From: Vibrio jasicida CAIM 1864 = LMG 25398
GTDB taxonomy: Bacteria > Pseudomonadota > Gammaproteobacteria > Enterobacterales > Vibrionaceae
Length of the DNA stretch: 42,844 nucleotides
Reading direction: 5' to 3'
Assembly (NCBI RefSeq): GCF_000400365.1
Contig: NZ_BAOG01000038.1
Span: forward strand, 1 to 42,844
A program made the translations under genes and the position numbers. How positions within the stretch are numbered: the first letter of the stretch is position 1; every line of letters starts with the position of its first letter. A model generated the notes under the pieces. That model worked only from the letters and a program-made list of their open reading frames with translations. It did not search any database and was not told where the DNA came from. Shown in pieces: positions 41,178 through 42,844 of this stretch.

Positions 41178-41777
41178 TTAAAATTCGCGGATGTCCAGTT
41201 CATTGTGGATCAATACCACACACTGAGAAGCGAAAAGCATCTTAGGACCTAAGCTGATCTTCTCTGTGCCAAGGCGTTTCAAGCTGTTAAAAGACTTCTT
41301 CGGCATCGGAATATGGTCAGTTAGCAAGAAACATGGGTTTCCACCGATTTCTGCATCACGAACAAATTCGCCTTTTTTATCCAACATATATAGTTGGTGA
41401 TCTTCTGCCAGTTCTTGCACTAGGCGTTCAAAACTGACGGTACGAACGGTGATACCAGGTTCGACTTCACGAAGTTGCTCTTTGCCCATACCAACCGAAG
41501 CATCCAAAGCGCGAGCCACTGCTGCAATCAAGGTTGACTCATGAAAGCCTCCAATGTTGGTGATGTCGTTGGAGCGAATAGTAATGGTGCGTGAGAAATC
41601 TTTTGTGCTTTCTAAAACCAAGTGCACAACCACATCTTCACGGTGCGATTGAGCAACGAACATAGTGTTCATCATGGTATGAGCAAGAATCTCTGTATGC
41701 GCTTCATTACCAACACCTTCTAACAGTGCTTTGCTGGTGGTTGGTGCCGCGCGAGCTCGTAAAACAAAAGAGCGCAT
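41178..41777 (-). CDS. trmY: TrmY-like putative pseudouridine methyltransferase
   Basis: A 199-residue protein of the TrmY (DUF358) SPOUT methyltransferase family. Archaeal TrmY adds the N1-methyl group to pseudouridine 54 of tRNA. Marks are the start RSFVLRARAAPTTSKALLEGVGNEAHTEILAHTMMN, the segment VVVHLVLES, and the C-terminal cofactor-knot region with NPCFLLTDHIPMPKKSFNSL and SLGPKMLFASQCVVLIHNELD. Bacteria usually have ribothymidine at position 54, so the true substrate of the Vibrio form is uncertain. The gene is alone, convergent with the tldE-like gene. Confidence 0.85.
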   Translation of the reverse strand: MRSFVLRARAAPTTSKALLEGVGNEAHTEILAHTMMNTMFVAQSHREDVVVHLVLESTKDFSRTITIRSNDITNIGGFHESTLIAAVARALDASVGMGKEQLREVEPGITVRTVSFERLVQELAEDHQLYMLDKKGEFVRDAEIGGNPCFLLTDHIPMPKKSFNSLKRLGTEKISLGPKMLFASQCVVLIHNELDIREF

Positions 41778-41935
41778 GAATTTAGCCTCTATATAGGAAG
41801 AGTGAATGCGCGGAAGTATATACCCAAGCAGGGAAGGGATGCGAGTTTAATAGCAAATGTGAACTTACTTACAAAGCTTCGATTGTCGTGCGGAGTGTGC
41901 TGGTTAGAATAGAGGCAACCTGTTAGGAGCGGTAT

Positions 41936-42460
41936 ATGGAAATCAAAAAAATAAACAAACAAGTTTATAGAAAGAAGGTCAACTTAGTGATTGGTTGCTT
42001 TGTTGCCTTGCTTGCTATCTCTTCTCTTGCTTTTAGTACTTTATTAATTGTCTTGTTCGGTAATACAGATGTAGTACCTGAACAGTCGACGGGGAACTTT
42101 CATTGGAACTTAATTGGTGTTGTGCTCGCCTTAGTCACTTCACTGTCTTTGCTGAACCAATTCAAAACACGCCCTTATATGGAAGAAGTGTTGTATGTCT
42201 GGAAACTCAAACAGCTGCACAACAAGATCTTTCGCAAACTGAAAAGTATTAAAGCCGCTTCTACTGAGCACGATGTAAAAGCACTGACGATACTTAAGTT
42301 CTACTATACGACTCAAAGTCAGGTGTTTGAGCTAGATAACAACACATTGACGATGAGCAGTGTAAATAAAGAATTAGAGGCTATTGAGCAAATCGAAGCG
42401 GCGAAGTCTCTGGATCTTGATATCACAAGCTTTGAAGAGTCTTGGATAGATACATATTGA
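41936..42460 (+). CDS. DUF3087-like membrane protein
   Basis: A 174-residue protein with two transmembrane helices (about residues 16-40 and 57-74) and a cytoplasmic helical C-terminal domain of about 95 residues. It resembles the DUF3087 family of Vibrio and relatives, recognised from memory of its start, length and topology; this is not certain. No catalytic motif is visible. The start follows GGAGCGG. It is followed by a T-rich terminator and then by the rRNA promoter region. Confidence 0.75.
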   Translation: MEIKKINKQVYRKKVNLVIGCFVALLAISSLAFSTLLIVLFGNTDVVPEQSTGNFHWNLIGVVLALVTSLSLLNQFKTRPYMEEVLYVWKLKQLHNKIFRKLKSIKAASTEHDVKALTILKFYYTTQSQVFELDNNTLTMSSVNKELEAIEQIEAAKSLDLDITSFEESWIDTY

Positions 42461-42503
42461 TTGCCTATTTGCTACGTTAAGTTAACAACTAAGTGCTAAA
42501 AAT

Positions 42504-42545
42504 AAGCGTTTGAGTGAGATTTCATCACTCGACGCTTTTTTTTAA
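42504..42545 (+). terminator. terminator before the rRNA promoters
   Basis: A two-part stem, AAGCG (42504-42508) with CGCTT (42533-42537) and GAGTGA (42512-42517) with TCACTC (42525-42530), followed by a run of eight or more T. It ends the DUF3087-like transcript just ahead of the rRNA promoter P1. Confidence 0.85.
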
Positions 42546-42565
42546 GTTTTTTTCTAAAAAAAGGG

Positions 42566-42600
42566 TTGCCAAGAAAAATCATCTCCCTATAATGCGCCTC
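42566..42600 (+). promoter_or_regulatory. rRNA operon promoter P1
   Basis: -35 TTGCCA (42566-42571), 16-base spacer, -10 TATAAT (42588-42593), then the GC-rich discriminator GCGCCTCC. The G+C-rich discriminator is typical of stringently controlled stable-RNA promoters. An A-rich run just upstream (about 42555-42562) could act as an UP element. Confidence 0.85.
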
Positions 42601-42683
42601 CGTTGTCAGGGCAAAGCGGAAACGCAAAAGTGGCTGGCAATGAGGCGAAAGAAAAGCTTCTAAAAATTAATTTGAAAAAGTGT

Positions 42684-42720
42684 TTGACACTAAGAATTAA
42701 TTCCTTAGAATACGCCTCCG
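42684..42720 (+). promoter_or_regulatory. rRNA operon promoter P2
   Basis: -35 TTGACA (42684-42689), 16-base spacer, -10 TAGAAT (42706-42711), then the discriminator ACGCCTCCG. It lies 118 bases after P1 and its discriminator is nearly identical. Confidence 0.85.
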
Positions 42721-42745
42721 CTTCGATAGCAAAGCTTACGAAGCA

Positions 42746-42844
42746 AGCTCTTTAAAAATATAGACCTATCAATCTGTGTGGGCACTCGTTGATGATAATC
42801 CAATTAGAAATTTCTCTTAATAAAGAGCGGTTTCAAATTAGGTT
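42746..42844 (+). ncRNA. leader of an rRNA operon, with boxA
   Basis: boxA-like GCTCTTTAAAAAT begins at 42747. It is followed by the conserved Vibrio rrn leader with ACCTATCAATCTGTGTGGGC and the segment CACTCGTTGATGATAATCC. The window ends at 42844 in a leader that normally runs into the 16S rRNA gene, so the gene itself is not included. The assignment rests on recognising the leader and the tandem promoters; no rRNA structure can be shown inside the window. Confidence 0.75.

Noticed and set aside
41817..41850. A fourth copy of the dispersed repeat upstream of the trmY-like gene
   Set aside because: Only about 11 bases (TATACCCAAGC) match one end. No second end or internal block is present.
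1..42844. CRISPR arrays, transposase genes, phage structural genes or tRNA genes
   Set aside because: None was seen. There is no run of evenly spaced direct repeats and no recognisable transposase, integrase or capsid-type protein.

Overview
The window reads as a stretch of a Vibrio chromosome, most likely from the Harveyi clade (parahaemolyticus/alginolyticus/harveyi-like). The reasons are the mix of genes (DUF4144-like and DUF3087-like proteins, a TrmY-like bacterial SPOUT enzyme, a torCA operon, a TPP-riboswitch thi salvage operon), a dispersed ~270-280 bp palindrome-ended repeat of the kind seen in Vibrio, and an rRNA promoter and leader of Vibrio type at the right edge. I name the genus with good confidence, but not the species. 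I see no prophage, integron attC site, CRISPR array, IS transposase or tRNA gene. About 90% of the window is coding.

Layout, left to right. 1-6.0 kb is a minus-strand block: nupC nucleoside transporter, a DUF4144-like protein, a HAD hydrolase, an ABM-type monooxygenase, a DUF924 protein and an M3 oligopeptidase. 6.1-8.5 kb holds a small lipoprotein, an unlisted 44-residue zinc-ribbon gene and an exported YtcJ-like amidohydrolase. 8.5-8.8 kb is a full copy of the dispersed repeat. 9.2-11.7 kb is a sugar-diacid/glycerate module (cdaR and glycerate kinase) with a 16-bp palindrome between the two genes. 11.8-14.2 kb is a divergent MocR regulator/EamA exporter pair with direct repeats between them. 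14.3-15.9 kb has a small Cys-containing protein, a monohaem cytochrome c and an orphan prepilin-like protein.

15.9-18.3 kb is a compact redox locus. A MarR regulator and a cytochrome b561 read left; a cytochrome c' and a periplasmic protein with two ferredoxin-like repeats read right. The shared promoter region carries a 42-bp nested dyad. 18.3-21.8 kb is a minus-strand run of four GNAT acetyltransferases, a HAD-like protein and an SDR. 22.0-25.7 kb is torCA (pentahaem cytochrome plus Tat-exported TMAO reductase) behind an FNR-like site. 25.8-31.7 kb has an orphan sensor kinase, an Ogr/Delta-like zinc-finger protein, a PAP2 phosphatase, an AraC regulator and a GH3 beta-glucosidase lipoprotein.

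31.9-37.7 kb is a seven-gene thiamine salvage operon, thiD-thiZ-thiX-thiY-tenA-thiM-thiE, preceded by a TPP riboswitch. ThiXYZ would import a pyrimidine precursor, TenA would release HMP from degraded thiamine, ThiD and ThiM would phosphorylate the two halves and ThiE would join them. 37.8-38.1 kb is a second full copy of the repeat. 38.4-41.1 kb is a tldD/tldE-like metalloprotease pair. After that come a TrmY-like methyltransferase and a DUF3087-like membrane protein. The window ends inside the leader of an rRNA operon, with tandem P1/P2 promoters and boxA visible; the 16S gene itself lies just outside.

The points most worth a second look are the MarR/cytochrome locus with its nested operator-like dyad, the repeat family with one internally deleted copy, the archaeal-type TrmY in a bacterium, the tldD/tldE pair, and the perfect 12-bp inverted repeat in front of the AraC gene.
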